Below, in pieces: positions 1 through 11,050 of a stretch of DNA of 64,000 bases; positions within the stretch are counted from its first letter, which is position 1, and the number at the start of each line of letters is the position of its first letter. The stretch spans positions 206,697 through 270,696 of the forward strand of contig LNAC01000777.1 in the NCBI GenBank assembly GCA_002007465.1, read 5' to 3'. The notes beneath the pieces are model-generated. The model saw only the letters and a program-made list of their open reading frames with translations, was not told where the DNA came from and made no database searches. The DNA is from Ailurus styani (lineage: Eukaryota; Chordata; Mammalia; Carnivora; Ailuridae). A program made the position numbers and the translations under genes.

Positions 1-384
1 TCTCAAGTTCTCCCTTGCCCTCCAAACTGGAGTGGTATCACAAACTCAAATTATTTTAGGGGCTAGTAAGAGAAAGCCAATTAGTGAGTCAGCTGGGTGG
101 GGACAACAGGACGTAGAGGGATTTGTGCTTAACTGCAGAGAACATCCCCTGCCTATTTCATTCAGATTAAAGAATTTTAAGGCACTGTGTTGGTCAAATT
201 AAATACATTCCTGCTAAATTGGCCAAGATGCCTTATGTTTGTGACCTCATAGTCCATCCATACTATTTTATTTTCTTAGGAACCTTCCAAAAACAGCATT
301 GTTCCCATGTTACTGATGAGGAAGTAAGTTCGGAGAGATGAAGGCAGAGGGGGTTTTGGAATGGGGCAAACTTTTTGTTCCAAT

Positions 385-625
385 TCCCACTCTTGTCAGT
401 TATCAGATGTGTGACCCTAGGCCAGTAACATAACCTCTTGACTTCAGTTTTGTCTCAATAAAATGATATGTGACCTCTTTAATCCACAAGATTGCATAAG
501 GAAAGGACAAGTAAAATGGAGGTAATCATGTTTGCCTTACAGGGTTGCTGTAAAGATTCGAAATAATACTTAAGCCAACCAACTAGTATAGTTCTTAGAA
601 TTTAGTAGGTCCTCAACAGATAGTA
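385..625 (+). repeat. MIR element (ancient tRNA-derived SINE)
   Basis: The stretch follows the MIR plan: a phrase on a subject losing a function (gtgtgaccctaggccagtaac), a run resembling 'aacctcttgacttcagttt', then an 'aaaatggaggtaatcatg...cagggttgctgtaaagatt' core and a tail near 'tagtaggtcctcaacaga'. Sense on the plus strand, diverged and without a TSD, as expected for a Mesozoic repeat. Family call is from recognition, not alignment. Confidence 0.75.
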
Positions 626-1015
626 CCTGAAACCAATAAAATATGTTGTAAGTTATATTTTCAATACTATATTTTCAATATAGTAAAACATCTGGATGTG
701 GAGAGTACATTGTGTTGACATAGTTTAAGTCTTTATGTTTGGGAACATCTGGAGAGTTTGACACTGTGTAGACTGACCTTCAGAGAAGTTAAGTGAATTC
801 TTTAGGGTTGATCCTGTAACTGTAGGGGAGCTCTGAACAATGTGTGGCCTTGAGGACTTTGAGCAGCATTTTTTATTCCAGCATGACAAGTAGGGAAGTA
901 ACCTTACCTTTTGATGTGACTGTGGTGTGTTGGTCTGCACCTGGGATCACTCCTGTGTGCATGCACAGATCAAGAGATGCACACAGTGATGAGAATGTGT
1001 CTTTTACTTAGGTGT
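626..1015. other. Unique non-coding sequence
   Basis: AT-rich sequence between the MIR and the first SINE. The only open frame (minus strand, 725-940) has no recognisable domain and no splice context. Nothing else seen. Confidence 0.5.
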
Positions 1016-1028
1016 CTAGAAGCTCTTC

Positions 1029-1246
1029 TTTTTTTTTTTAATTTATTTTTTATTTTTATTTATTTATTTATTTGACACAGAGAGAGAGATTACAAGTAGG
1101 CAGAGAGGCAGGCAGAGAGACAGGGAGAGGAGGAAGCAGGCTCCCTGCTGAGCAGAGAGCCCGATGCGGGCCTCGATCCCAGGACGCTAAGATCATGACC
1201 TGAGCCGAAAGCAGAGGCTTTAACCCACTGAGCCACCCAGGCGCCC
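1029..1246 (-). mobile_element. CAN-SINE, full length, antisense
   Basis: Reads poly-T, tttatttatttgacacagagagag, then the body, ending in ctgagccacccaggcgccc, so the SINE is on the minus strand. A 13-bp perfect TSD (ctagaagctcttc) flanks it at 1016-1028 and 1246-1258. The perfect TSD and intact head mark a young insertion. Confidence 0.95.
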
Positions 1247-1258
1247 TAGAAGCTCTTC

Positions 1259-1756
1259 AAACCTTCAAATACACGTGGTTTCAACACTGGGGGGAATGAA
1301 AAAAAAACCAAAGCAGTCTTGTTTTCTCCATGGACTGATCAGAGCTCTTGCTTGGCCATCTTTCTGGTTCAATGGACATCAGCCAGGAAGCTGAGACACA
1401 GCAGCCTGCCTGTTCTGGGCTTGTTACCTGTCCTTTTTATATAGCCCAGCCTATCACTCTGGAAAAGGGACCATGATTGGAACTTCCAGCTCTTTGGTTC
1501 TGAGTGTGTGGCTCCAGCAACGATCTTATCCACAGTCCCTAAAACACTGAGGACAGAAATACGTGCATCAGCACAAAAACTTCCCCAGGCTGGCCCAGAT
1601 GCCTGTGCTCTGAGCCTGCATCCTTCCTCATAGCTCCTAGATTGGAGCACAGCTGAGTGCAGCACTTCCCACGACAGATCCTCACAGCACCAATTGCATG
1701 GAAATTAGCCATCGCTATCAGAAAAATTAAAGGTCCTAGCAAGGCAGGAAGTTTGG
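1259..1756. other. Unique non-coding sequence
   Basis: Between two SINEs. Overlapping open frames on the minus strand (1369-1742) lack recognisable domains; I see no exon. Nothing else noted. Confidence 0.45.
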
Positions 1757-1770
1757 AAAAGGAAGCTTTA

Positions 1771-1986
1771 GGGCGCCTGGGTGGCTCAGTGGGTTAAAGC
1801 CTCTGCTTTCGGCTCAGGTCATGATCCCAGGGTCCTGGGATCGAGGCCCGCATCGGGCTCTCTGCTCGGCAGGGAGCCTGGTTCCTCCTCTCTCCTCTCT
1901 CTCTGGCTGCCTCTCTGGCTGCCTCTCTGCCTACTTGTGATCTTTTTCTCTGTGTCAAATAAATAAATAAAATCTTTAAAAAAAAA
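1771..1986 (+). mobile_element. CAN-SINE, full length, sense
   Basis: Starts gggcgcctgggtggctcagt and ends in a aataaataaaatcttt tail plus poly-A. TSD of 14 bp (aaaaggaagcttta) at 1757-1770 and 1987-2000, perfect. The internal CT-rich segment has a duplicated 'ctggctgcctct' unit compared with the other copies here. Confidence 0.95.
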
Positions 1987-2000
1987 AAAAGGAAGCTTTA

Positions 2001-2777
2001 AGCCCACATTACTTTGGAAGATGTTGTTTCAGTGGGATTGTTGATGCCATGGGGTGGACACGGCCCATGGAGACTCTGAGGAGATCGTCTTGGGCATTTG
2101 CTTCAAGGTGTTTCATCAACAAAGGGAAAGTCATCTTATGAAATTAGTCCCCGATGTCTACTAAGGTCCCGCTAAGAGCCCCATCTAGTATCAGACACAA
2201 TATGCGCACTGCAGCAATCTCTGCCCTCAGGCGACTGAGACTGCATTTATAATCAGAGACCAGATTAGCACATGAAAGACAAGGCAGACAGGACAACAGA
2301 GGTGAGGGTAGGGTGTAAGGTGCATTTCCCATCATGGCCCTTGATTTTCCTTCAGTCTTTGTTTATTCATTGCTTTTGTAAATAAAGGCAATTGTTCAGG
2401 TCTGTTATTATTATTATTAGGTTTAAAAATCACTCTTGCTCTCTCATGGAACAGACACACACACATGCACACGCAATTTCCAAAGTCACGATCACTGAAC
2501 ATAATGGAAAAACCAAAAGAAAACAAAACTTGGCAGAGATCACCATTTTTCATCCATTATTTTGATTGATTAGACCACAGATAGATTTTGTTCAAGTGAA
2601 CAGTCTTGTAGCTATAGACTAATCAAGTAAAACAGATAGTTATCTGTTGCTCTTGCAGGCAATAGGAAAATTTATTACTTCTACTGTAAAATGGGCCCCA
2701 AAATATTTACTTACTTCATATACAAACTCATGATCTTTGGGGTATACTTGAACTCCCCTAGAAACATGCCCTGGTTT
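2001..2777. other. Unique non-coding sequence
   Basis: No recognisable repeat or exon. Contains a short tta/att run at about 2406-2420 and a short ca-rich run at about 2455-2475. Minus-strand open frames here look like chance. Confidence 0.45.
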
Positions 2778-2791
2778 AAATGTAACCTATT

Positions 2792-2995
2792 GGGCGCCTG
2801 GGTGGCTCAGTGGGTTAAAGCCTCTGCCTTCGGCTCAGGTCATGATCCCAGGGTCCTGGGATCGAGGCCCGCATCGGGCTCTCTGCTCGGCAGGGAGTCT
2901 GCTTCCTCCTCTCTCCTCTCTCTCTGCCTGCCTCTCTGCCTACTTGTAATCTCTCTCTGTGTGTCAAATGAATAAATAAAATCTTAAAAAAAAAT
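2792..2995 (+). mobile_element. CAN-SINE, full length, sense
   Basis: gggcgcctgg head, CT-rich body, aataaataaaatctt tail. A perfect 14-bp TSD (aaatgtaacctatt) at 2778-2791 and 2996-3009. The open frame 2691-2975 is a chance read through this SINE. Confidence 0.95.
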
Positions 2996-3009
2996 AAATG
3001 TAACCTATT

Positions 3010-4640
3010 ATCACCATGTAACCCCTAATAATGTTCCCAAATAATACTCCCTTGGTCTGGATGAAGTATTTCCTCTCATGAATTCCCTTGGTTTCCTTCA
3101 CTCCTCTTCATGGGACTCTGACCACCCAAGTGTCTGGAATCCTGCCTCTGTGGCTTAGAGGAATGAAGTCAGAACAATTTTGAGGTCTCTGTTGTTTTTA
3201 CAAATGGCACAGTTGGTACTGAGTGAAGAGCCAAATTATATCATTTCTTTCTTTTTTAAGGCAAGCTTTCATTCCCTTCAGACCACTGAAAGCTATTCTT
3301 TAAAAAAAAAGGGTTATTTATTTGGCAGTATCTACTATTTCTTGGTTTATTTATTTTTAAGTGTTGTGTAAGTGGCTTATATAGGCTGATTTCCCCTACC
3401 TGGAAGGATTAGGTTCCCTCTAGGTCATCAGGTAGTTCTGGGACTTGATCTTGACACCACTGTTACTAAAACAAACCGGACACAATCTATTTGAGGTGTC
3501 TTTGGGGAGTAGAGTCCATACTATGTAATAAAAGCAGCTGCAGGAAATAAATCTAAGAGCCCTTACTTACAGCTTGCATGTGCTAGGATTGTTGAAGGTG
3601 GAAAGAGAGTTGGTTTCTCTGAAAGCAAGGCATCTGAAAAGTTGGAGAGCTCTTTGGGCAATTATTTATGATAATTGGCAATTGCACTACAAGGGAAGGT
3701 CAAATGTTCTTATGCCTACCTATTTCATAGCTTTCAAAGTAATAGGGTATATGTGCATATTTCTGCATGCCTGTGGACAGTGTTACACAGAAGCATTTTG
3801 GAAACCTGGGGCAACAAAGAACAGGCATGGAACCCCAGGAGGTGAGCAGGGCTGAGGAGAGAACTTGTGGGAACATCAGACTTATCCATAGATGCAGTCC
3901 TGGGCTGCTGGCCTCTGGAGTCATACATGAGGTGATGATGAAAGCTAATGGGATCTCTGATCCTGTCTCATCTAAGCTTCCTAGATAGATTTGTTTTTTT
4001 TTTTTACTTTTAAGAGTCATGATCAGATCACAGGATAAGCAGTAAGAATAAAGCTAGAAAATACTGGTAATATGGGAAAATATCTAGGTCTAATACTGAA
4101 TAAAACTTCAAAAAATAACACAATGAGATGACACCACATTTTTTAGTGATGTGGATGTATTAAAGGCCAATTGATTATATTTCGGACATTTTACTAAACA
4201 GGATAAAATTCTAATATAAGAAAACAAATGCTTATCATTTCAACAGATATCTCACTTTGGAAGCATCTTTTCATGGACAATCCTACTTTGTTTTGTTTAC
4301 TTTTTGTTACCTTGTCCATGTGGTGATACTGTAGCATTTTGAATGCTGACTTCCAAGCCCTTAACTCCCTAATTTCACTTATTTCTAAAACATAAAAACC
4401 TATTATCATTAACTTTTTATCAGGGAGCTAAAGTTTAGTTTTTGCATGTGAATAGGCCACTATTCCCCTTCCGGGTATCAGAAACTCCCTTTTAAAGCTC
4501 TTGTGTTCTATTAAAATAACAATATCAAAAAAAAAAAAAAAAGCTACAGCCTTTCAACTGCCTATGGGAAACCACTATGTTAATCAATTAATTTATTTAT
4601 TGCCAATACATTAATTTTAATTTTAATTTCTTTTACTCTT
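3010..4640. other. Unique AT-rich non-coding sequence
   Basis: No repeat recognised with confidence, and no exon. Several overlapping open frames on both strands at 3574-4020 cancel one another as evidence. An A16 run lies near 4530-4545, and from about 4590 the sequence becomes the A/T tail region of the antisense LINE-1. Confidence 0.4.
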
Positions 4641-4663
4641 TCCCCCCAAGTTTTTATTTAAAT

Positions 4664-4851
4664 ATTTTTTGAGAGAGAAGGAGAGAGAGAGAGAAAGAGA
4701 AAGTGTGATCTGGAGGAGAGGCAGAGGGAGAGAGAGAGAATCTCAAAAAGGCTCCATGCTCAGCTCAGAGCCTGACATGGGGCTTGATCTCAGGCCTGAG
4801 CCAAAATCAAGAGTTGGATGCTTAACTGACTGAGCCACCCAAGCATCTCCA
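4664..4851 (-). mobile_element. Older CAN-SINE in the LINE-1 tail
   Basis: Antisense SINE from gagagagaaggagagag to ctgagccacccaagcatc, more diverged than the others. Flanked by a 16-bp duplication of the LINE-1 tail (aagtttttatttaaat) at 4648-4663 and 4852-4867, which shows that it landed in the LINE-1 3' end. Confidence 0.9.
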
Positions 4852-5132
4852 AAGTTTTTATTTAAATTCAAGTTAGGTAACATATAGTGTAGTATTGGTC
4901 TTAGAAGTAGAATTTAGTGATTCATCACTTACATATAACATCCAATGCTCATCACAACAAATACCCTCCTTAATACACATCACCAGTTACCCCAACCCCC
5001 TACCCACCCCCCTTTTGGTAACCTTCAGTTTGTTCTCTATAGTTAAGAGTCTTTTATGCTTCGTCTCTCTTTCTGTTTTTATCTTATTTTATTTTTTCTT
5101 CCCCTCCTCTTTGTTCATCTGTTTTGTTTCTT

Positions 5133-5231
5133 TTTTTTTTTTTTTAAGATTTTTTTTTTTTTTTTCATTTGACACAGAGAGAGAGATTACAAGTAAGCAG
5201 AGAGGCAGGCAGAGAGAGAGGAGAGAGGAGG
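5133..5231 (-). mobile_element. 5'-truncated CAN-SINE in LINE-1 3' UTR
   Basis: Only the tail half is present: poly-T, catttgacacagagagag, gcagagaggcaggcagagag, then an abrupt stop at gaggagg. A perfect 16-bp TSD (atctgttttgtttctt) at 5117-5132 and 5232-5247 shows truncation happened during insertion, not by later deletion. Confidence 0.92.
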
Positions 5232-5385
5232 ATCTGTTTTGTTTCTTAAATTCCACATGAGTGAAATCATATGGTATTTGTTTCTCTGACTGACTTATTT
5301 CACTTAACATAACACACTCCAGCTCCATCCATGTTGTTGCAAATGGCAAGATTTCACTCTTTTTAATGGCTCAGTAATATTCCAT

Positions 5386-5510
5386 TATGTGTGTATTACA
5401 TATATAATACGTATGTGTATATATGTAATGTAATATCTGTATATATGTCATGTAAATACATATACACATATGTATTATATATATAATACACATATACCAC
5501 ATCTTCTTTA
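5386..5510. repeat. AT-rich (TA/CA/TG) microsatellite in LINE-1
   Basis: Alternating tatata, gtatatat, acatatat units replace the usual short tatata stretch of the LINE-1 ORF2/3' UTR border. The minus-strand open frame through it (5371-5583) is repeat-coded (YIYTHTYYI) and not a gene. Confidence 0.75.
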
Positions 5511-5685
5511 TCCATCTATCAGTTGAAGGACACTTGGGCTTTTTCCATAGTATTTCTATTGTTGTTAATGCTATTATAAACATCAGGATACATATATCTA
5601 TTTAAATCTCTATTTTGGTATCTTTTGGATAAATACCTAGTAGTGCAATTGCTGGGCTATAGGGTAGTTCTATTTTTAACTTTTT

Positions 5686-5864
5686 AAAAAATGATTTATT
5701 CATTTAATTGGCAAGGAGAGAGCACAAGCAGAGGGAGCAGCAGGCAGAGGGAGAGGGAGAAGCAGGCTACACAGGGAGCCTGCCATGGGGCTGGATCCCA
5801 GGGCCCTGAGATCATGACCAGAGCCAAAGACAGACACTTAACCAACTGAGCCACCCAGGCACCC
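5686..5864 (-). mobile_element. CAN-SINE, antisense, in LINE-1
   Basis: Runs from aaaaaatgatttattcatttaattgg to ctgagccacccaggcaccc. TSD near tatttttaacttttt at 5671-5685 and, with one extra t, 5866-5881. Moderately diverged from the young copies. Confidence 0.9.
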
Positions 5865-6315
5865 TTATTTTTTAACTTTTTGAGGAAACTCCACACTGTT
5901 TTCCAGAGTGGCTGTACCAGTTTGGATTCCCACCCAACAGTGTAAGTCCTTTCTCCACATCCTCATCAACATCTGTTGTTTCCTGAGTTGTTCATTTTAG
6001 CCATTCTAACAGGTGTGAGATGGGATCATCTCATTTTGTTTTTGATCTGTATTTCCCTGGTGATTAGTGATGTTGAGGATTTTTTTCATGTGTTTGTCAG
6101 ACATCTCTATGTCTTCTTTGCAAAACTCTTTCATGTCTTCTACCCACTTCTTAACTGGATTATTTATTTTTTTGGTGTTAAGTCTGATAAATTCCTTATA
6201 GATTTTGGATACCAGTCCTTTATCTGATATGTCATTTGCAAATATCTTCTCCCATTCTGTAAGTTGTCTTTTAGATTTGTTGATTATTTCCTTTGCTGTG
6301 CAGAAGGTTTTAGTT

Positions 6316-6499
6316 AAAAAAAAGATTTTATTTATTTATTTTTCAGAGAGAGAAAGCACAAATAGGGGGATGGCAGGCAGAGGGAGAAGCATGTTCCCCA
6401 CTGAGCAAGGAGCCTGACATGGAATTCGATCCCAGGACCTTGGGATCATGACCTGTACCAAAGGCGGATACTCAACGACTGAGCCACCCAGGCATCCCC
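6316..6499 (-). mobile_element. CAN-SINE, antisense, in LINE-1 ORF2
   Basis: Runs from aaaaaaagattttatttatttatttttcag to ctgagccacccaggcatcccc. TSD gaaggtttta at 6303-6312 against gaagatttta at 6501-6510, one mismatch. It interrupts the ORF2 remnant. Confidence 0.9.
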
Positions 6500-9092
6500 G
6501 GAAGATTTTATCTTAATGAAGTCCCAAAAGTTCATTTTTGCTTTTGTTTCCCTTGTCTCTGGAGATGTGTTTAAGTAAGAAGTTGTTGCAGCCAAGGTCA
6601 AAGAGGTTGCTGTTTGTATTCTCCTGTAGGATTTTGATGTTTTCCTGTCTCACATTTAGGTCTTTCAACTATTTTGAGTTTATTTCTGTGTATGGTGTAA
6701 GAAAGTAGTCCAGTTTCATTCTTCTGCATGTGGCTGTACAATTTTCCCAACACCATTTGTTGAAGAGACTATCTTTTTTCCATTGGATGCTCTTTCCTGC
6801 TTTGTTGAAGATTAGTTGACCACACAGTAGTGGGTCCATTTCTGGGTTCTCTATTCTGTTCCATTGAGCTATGTGTCTGTTTTTGTACCAGTACACTACT
6901 GTCTTGATGATGACAACTTTGTAATATAGCTTGAAATCCAGAATTGTGAAGCCCCTGGCTTTTCTTTTCTTTTTCGACATTATTTTGGCTATTTGGGGTC
7001 TTTTATGGTTCCATACAAATTTTAGGATAGTTTGTTCCAGCTCTGTGAAAAATGGTGTTGTTATATTAATGAGAATATTTTGAATATGTAGATTGCTTTG
7101 GGAGTACAGATATTTTAACAATATTCTAATCCATGAATATAGAATGTTTCCATTTCTTTGTGTCTTCCTCAATTTCTTTCATAAGTGGTTTATAGTTTTC
7201 AGAGTATAGATCTTTCACTTCTTTGGTTAGGTTTATTCCTAGGTATCTTATGGTTCCTGGTGCAATTGTAAATGGGATCAATTCCTTGATTTCTCTTTCT
7301 TCTTCTTCATTATTAGTGTATAGAAATGTAACTGATCTCTGTGCATTGGTTTTATATCCTGCCATATTGGTGAATTCATGTACCAGTTCTAGCAATTTTT
7401 TGTGGAGTTTTTCAGGTTTTCTGCATAGAGTATCACATCATCTGTGAAGAGAGTTTGACTTCTTCTTTGCCAATTTGAATGTCTTTCATTTCTTTTTGTT
7501 GCTTAATTGCTGAGGGTAGGACTTCCAGTACTATGTTGAAAAACAGTCACGAGAATGGACATCCCTGTCATGCTCCTTACCTTAGAGGAAAAGCTGTTTT
7601 TCCTCATTGAGGATGAGATTAGCTGTGGATCTTCCTATATGGCCTTTACGATGTTGAAATATATTACCTCTATCCCTGTTTCTTGAGGGTTGTTATCAAG
7701 AAATGATGCTGTATTATGTCCAGTGCTTTTTCTGCATCTATTGAGAGGATCATATGGTTCTTATCCTTTTATAATGTGGTGTATTACATTGATTGATTTG
7801 GAGATGTTGCACCCCTCCAGCCAAGGAATAAATCCCACTTGCTCACAGTGAATAATCCTTTTTAATGCACTGTTGGATCTGATTAGCTAATATCTTTTTG
7901 AACATTTTTGCATCCATGTTCATCAAGGATATTGATCTCCTTTTCAGTGGGATCATTGTCTGGTATTGGGATCAAGGTAATACTGGCTTCATAGAAAGAG
8001 TTTGGAAGTTTTCCTTCCATTTCTACTTTTTGGAACAGTTTCAGAATAGGTATTAATTCTTCTTTAAATGTTTGGTAGAATTCCTCTGGCAAGCCATCCA
8101 GCCCTGAAGTCTTATTTTTTGGGAGATTTTTGATTACTGATTCAATTTCTTTGCTGCTTATGGGTCTATTCAGATCTTCTGGTTTCAGTTTGGGTAGTTT
8201 ATATGTTTCTAGGAATGTGTCCATTTCTTCCAGATTGACTAACTTGTTGGCATGTAATTGTTCATAATATTCCTTTATAATTGTATTTCTGCAGTGTTGG
8301 TTGTGATCTCTCCTCTTTCATTCATGATTTTATTTATTTGAGTCCTTTTTCTTTTCTTTTTGATAAGTCTGGCTACAGGTTTATCAATCTTGTTAATTCT
8401 TTCAAAGAACCATCTCCTAGTTTCCTTGTTCTGTTTCTGTTGGTTTTTATATTTTTATATCATTTATTTCTGCTCTAGTCTTTATTATTCCCCTTCTGCT
8501 GGATTTAGGCTTAATTTGCTGTTCTTTTTCCAGTTCCTTTAGGTATAAGGTTAGATTGTATACTGAGAATTTTCTTGCTTCTTGAGGAAGGCCTGTATTA
8601 ATATATGCTTTCCTCTTATAACCATCTTTGCTGCATTCCAGAAGTTTCTGACTTTTGTGTTTTCATTTTTATTTGCTTTCATGTACTTTTTAAAATTCTT
8701 CTTTAATTTCATGGCTAACCCATTCATTCTTTAGTAGAATGTATCTGTGATTCTTCCAAATTCTTTCTTGTGGTTGACTTCAAGTTTCATAGCCTTGTGG
8801 TCTGAAAATCTGCATGGTAGGATCTCAATCTTTTTGTACCAGTTGAGTCCCGAGTTGTGGCCCAGTGTGTGATCTATCCTGGAGAGTGTTCCATGTACAC
8901 TTGAAAGAATGCGTATTCTGCTGTTTAGGAAATGCTCTGAATATATCTGTTAAGTCATCTGGTCTTGTGTTTCATTCAAAGCAGCTGTTTCCTTGTTGAT
9001 CTTCTGCTTAGGTGATCTGACCATTTCTGTGAGTGGGATGTTAAAAGTCCCCAACAATTATTGTATTATTATCAATGAGTTTCTTTAAGTTT

Positions 9093-9298
9093 TTTTTTTT
9101 TTTTAAAGATTTTATTTATTTATTTGACACACAGAGAGAGATTACAAGTAGGCAGAGAGGCAGGCAGAGAGACAAGGAGAGGAGGAAGCAGGCTCCCCGC
9201 TGAGCAGAGAGCCCGATGCGGGCCTCGATCCCAGGACGCTGAGATCATGACCTGAGCCGAAAGCAGAGGCTTTAACCCACTGAGCCACCCAGGCGCCC
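9093..9298 (-). mobile_element. Young CAN-SINE, antisense, in LINE-1 ORF2
   Basis: Full body ending ctgagccacccaggcgccc, near-identical to the SINE at 1029. A perfect TSD tctttaagttt at 9082-9092 and 9299-9309. Confidence 0.95.
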
Positions 9299-9529
9299 TC
9301 TTTAAGTTTGTTTTTAATTAATTTATGTATTTGGCTACTCCTAAGTTAGGGGCATAAACATTTACAATTGTTAGATCTTCGTTTTGGATAGACCCTTTTA
9401 TTACGATAAGGTGTCCTTCATCTTTTATTACAGTCTTTGTTTTAAAATCTACTTTGATATAAATATGGCTACTCCAGATTTTTTTGATGTCAGTTAGCAT
9501 GATAAATGGTTCTCCACCCTCTCACTTTC

Positions 9530-9718
9530 TTTTTTTTCAGATTTTATTTATTTATTTGACACAGAGATCACAAGTAGGCAGAGAGGCAGGCAGAGAGAGA
9601 GGAGGAAGCAGGCTCCCCACTGAGCAGGGAGCCCCATGTGGGCCTCGATCCCAGGACCCTGAGATCATGACCTGAGCCGAAGGCAGAGGCTTTAACCCAC
9701 TGAGTCACCCAGGCGCCC
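9530..9718 (-). mobile_element. CAN-SINE, antisense, in LINE-1 ORF2
   Basis: Runs from cagattttatttatttatttgacacagag to ctgagtcacccaggcgccc. TSD accctctcactttc before and accccctcactttc after, one mismatch. Only about 230 bp from the preceding SINE. Confidence 0.93.
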
Positions 9719-9984
9719 AACCCCCTCACTTTCAATCTGGAGGTGACTTTGGGTCTAAAATGAGTCTCTTGTAAGCAGCATATATATGGATCTTTTTAAA
9801 AAATCCATTCTGATATCCTATGTCTTTTGATTAGAGCACTTAGTCCATTTACATTCAGAGTAATTATTGAAAGATATGAATTTAATGCCATTATACTACC
9901 CATAAAGTCATTGTTTTTGTAGATTGTCTCTTTTCCTTTATAGTCTTTGTTACTTTTGGTCTCTTTTCCACTTAAAGGATCTCC

Positions 9985-11050
9985 TTTAATCTTTCTTGCA
10001 AGGCTGGGTTAGTGTTCATGAACTCCTTTAGTTTTAGTTTGTCTTGGGAACTCTTTATCTGTCCTTCTGTTCTGAATGAGAGCCTTGCTGGATAAATTAT
10101 TCTTGACTGCATATTTTTCCCATTTATCACGTTGAATATATCATGCCAGTCCTTCCTGCCCTGCCAGGTCCCTGTGGACAGGTCTGCTGCCAGCCTTATG
10201 TGTCTACCCTTGTAGGTTAAGAAACTTTTCCTTCCAAGCTGCTTTCAGAATTCTCTCTTTATCTTTGTATTTTGCAAATTTCACTATGATATGTCATGGT
10301 TTTGACCTATTTTTATTGATTTTGAGGGGAGTTCTCTGTGCTTCCTGTGCTTGAATGTTTGTTTCCTTCCCCAGATTAGGTAAATTCTCAGCTATAAATC
10401 ATTCAAATACACCTTCTGCCCTCTTTCCCCCCTCTTCTTCTTCCAGGATTCCTATTATATGGATATTATTGTGCTTTGCGAAATTGCTGAGTTCCCTATA
10501 TTTGTGATCTAATAGTTTTCTTTCCCTCTGCTTTTCAGCTTCAATCATTTTCGTAATTTTATCTTTCATTTTACCTATTTGTTCCTCTGCTTCTTCCATC
10601 CTTGTTGGGATTACATGCATTTCCTTCTGGACTTAAGTTATAGCTTTTTTTTTTTATTTTGGCCTGTCTAGTTTTTAGGTCTTTTATCTCTACAACAAGA
10701 CTTTCTCTGGTGTCTTCTATGCTTTTTTCAAGGCCAGCTCGTTGTCTTATAACTGTTGATCTAAATTCTTATTTGGATATATTGCTTATAGCTGTTTTGA
10801 GCAAATCCTTAACTGTGGTTTCTTCTTGATTTTTTTTTGTGAGTAGAATTCTTCCATCTTGTCATTTTGTCTAGGTTTCTGTCTTTTGTGTGTTATGAAA
10901 CTTGTTATGTTTTCTGCTCCTGAGAATAATGCTATATTATGAAGGGGTCATACACTGTCCAAGGCATGATGCTTCAGGAAGGGTTTCTGGTGTATGCTAT
11001 GTGTACTCTGCTGTTGTCTTTTGGATGCTGTTTTCCACAGGTCAGTCCTC
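9985..11050 (-). pseudogene. LINE-1 ORF1 (RNA-binding protein) remnant
   Basis: The clearest piece is the minus-strand frame 10399-10620, which carries coiled-coil-like text (MEEAEEQIGKMKDKITKM) and the RRM opening (NNIHIIGILEEEEG) of LINE-1 ORF1p. The C-terminal domain lies between about 9985 and 10400 but is frame-broken. ORF1p normally forms a trimer and coats LINE-1 RNA. The outer limits are estimated from LINE-1 layout. Confidence 0.75.

Larger units (their letters stand above)
5255..9891 (-). pseudogene. LINE-1 ORF2 (endonuclease/reverse transcriptase) remnant
   Basis: ORF2 would start at the minus-strand ATG at 9891, whose first codons read MALNSYLSIITLNVNG, the usual ORF2 opening. 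Endonuclease text is at 9318-9500 (VNVYAPN). Reverse transcriptase text is at 7883-8224 ([19 protein letters not shown]) and 7126-7395 (IRYLGINLTKEVKDLY). The C-terminal part is at 6669-7172. The RT catalytic FADD box reads FTDD at 7437-7448. Frames are broken repeatedly and four SINEs lie inside or beside the ORF. Normally a cytoplasmic/nuclear protein of about 1,275 residues that nicks DNA and primes reverse transcription; here it is dead. Confidence 0.9.

Noticed and set aside
1781..2975. Open frames of 61-94 codons reading MAQWVKASAFGSGHDPRV and similar
   Set aside because: They are translations of CAN-SINE bodies and recur at every young SINE, so they are not genes.
3574..4020. Overlapping open frames of about 70-106 codons on both strands
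   Set aside because: No domain, no splice or promoter context, and the frames compete on both strands; chance is the simplest explanation.
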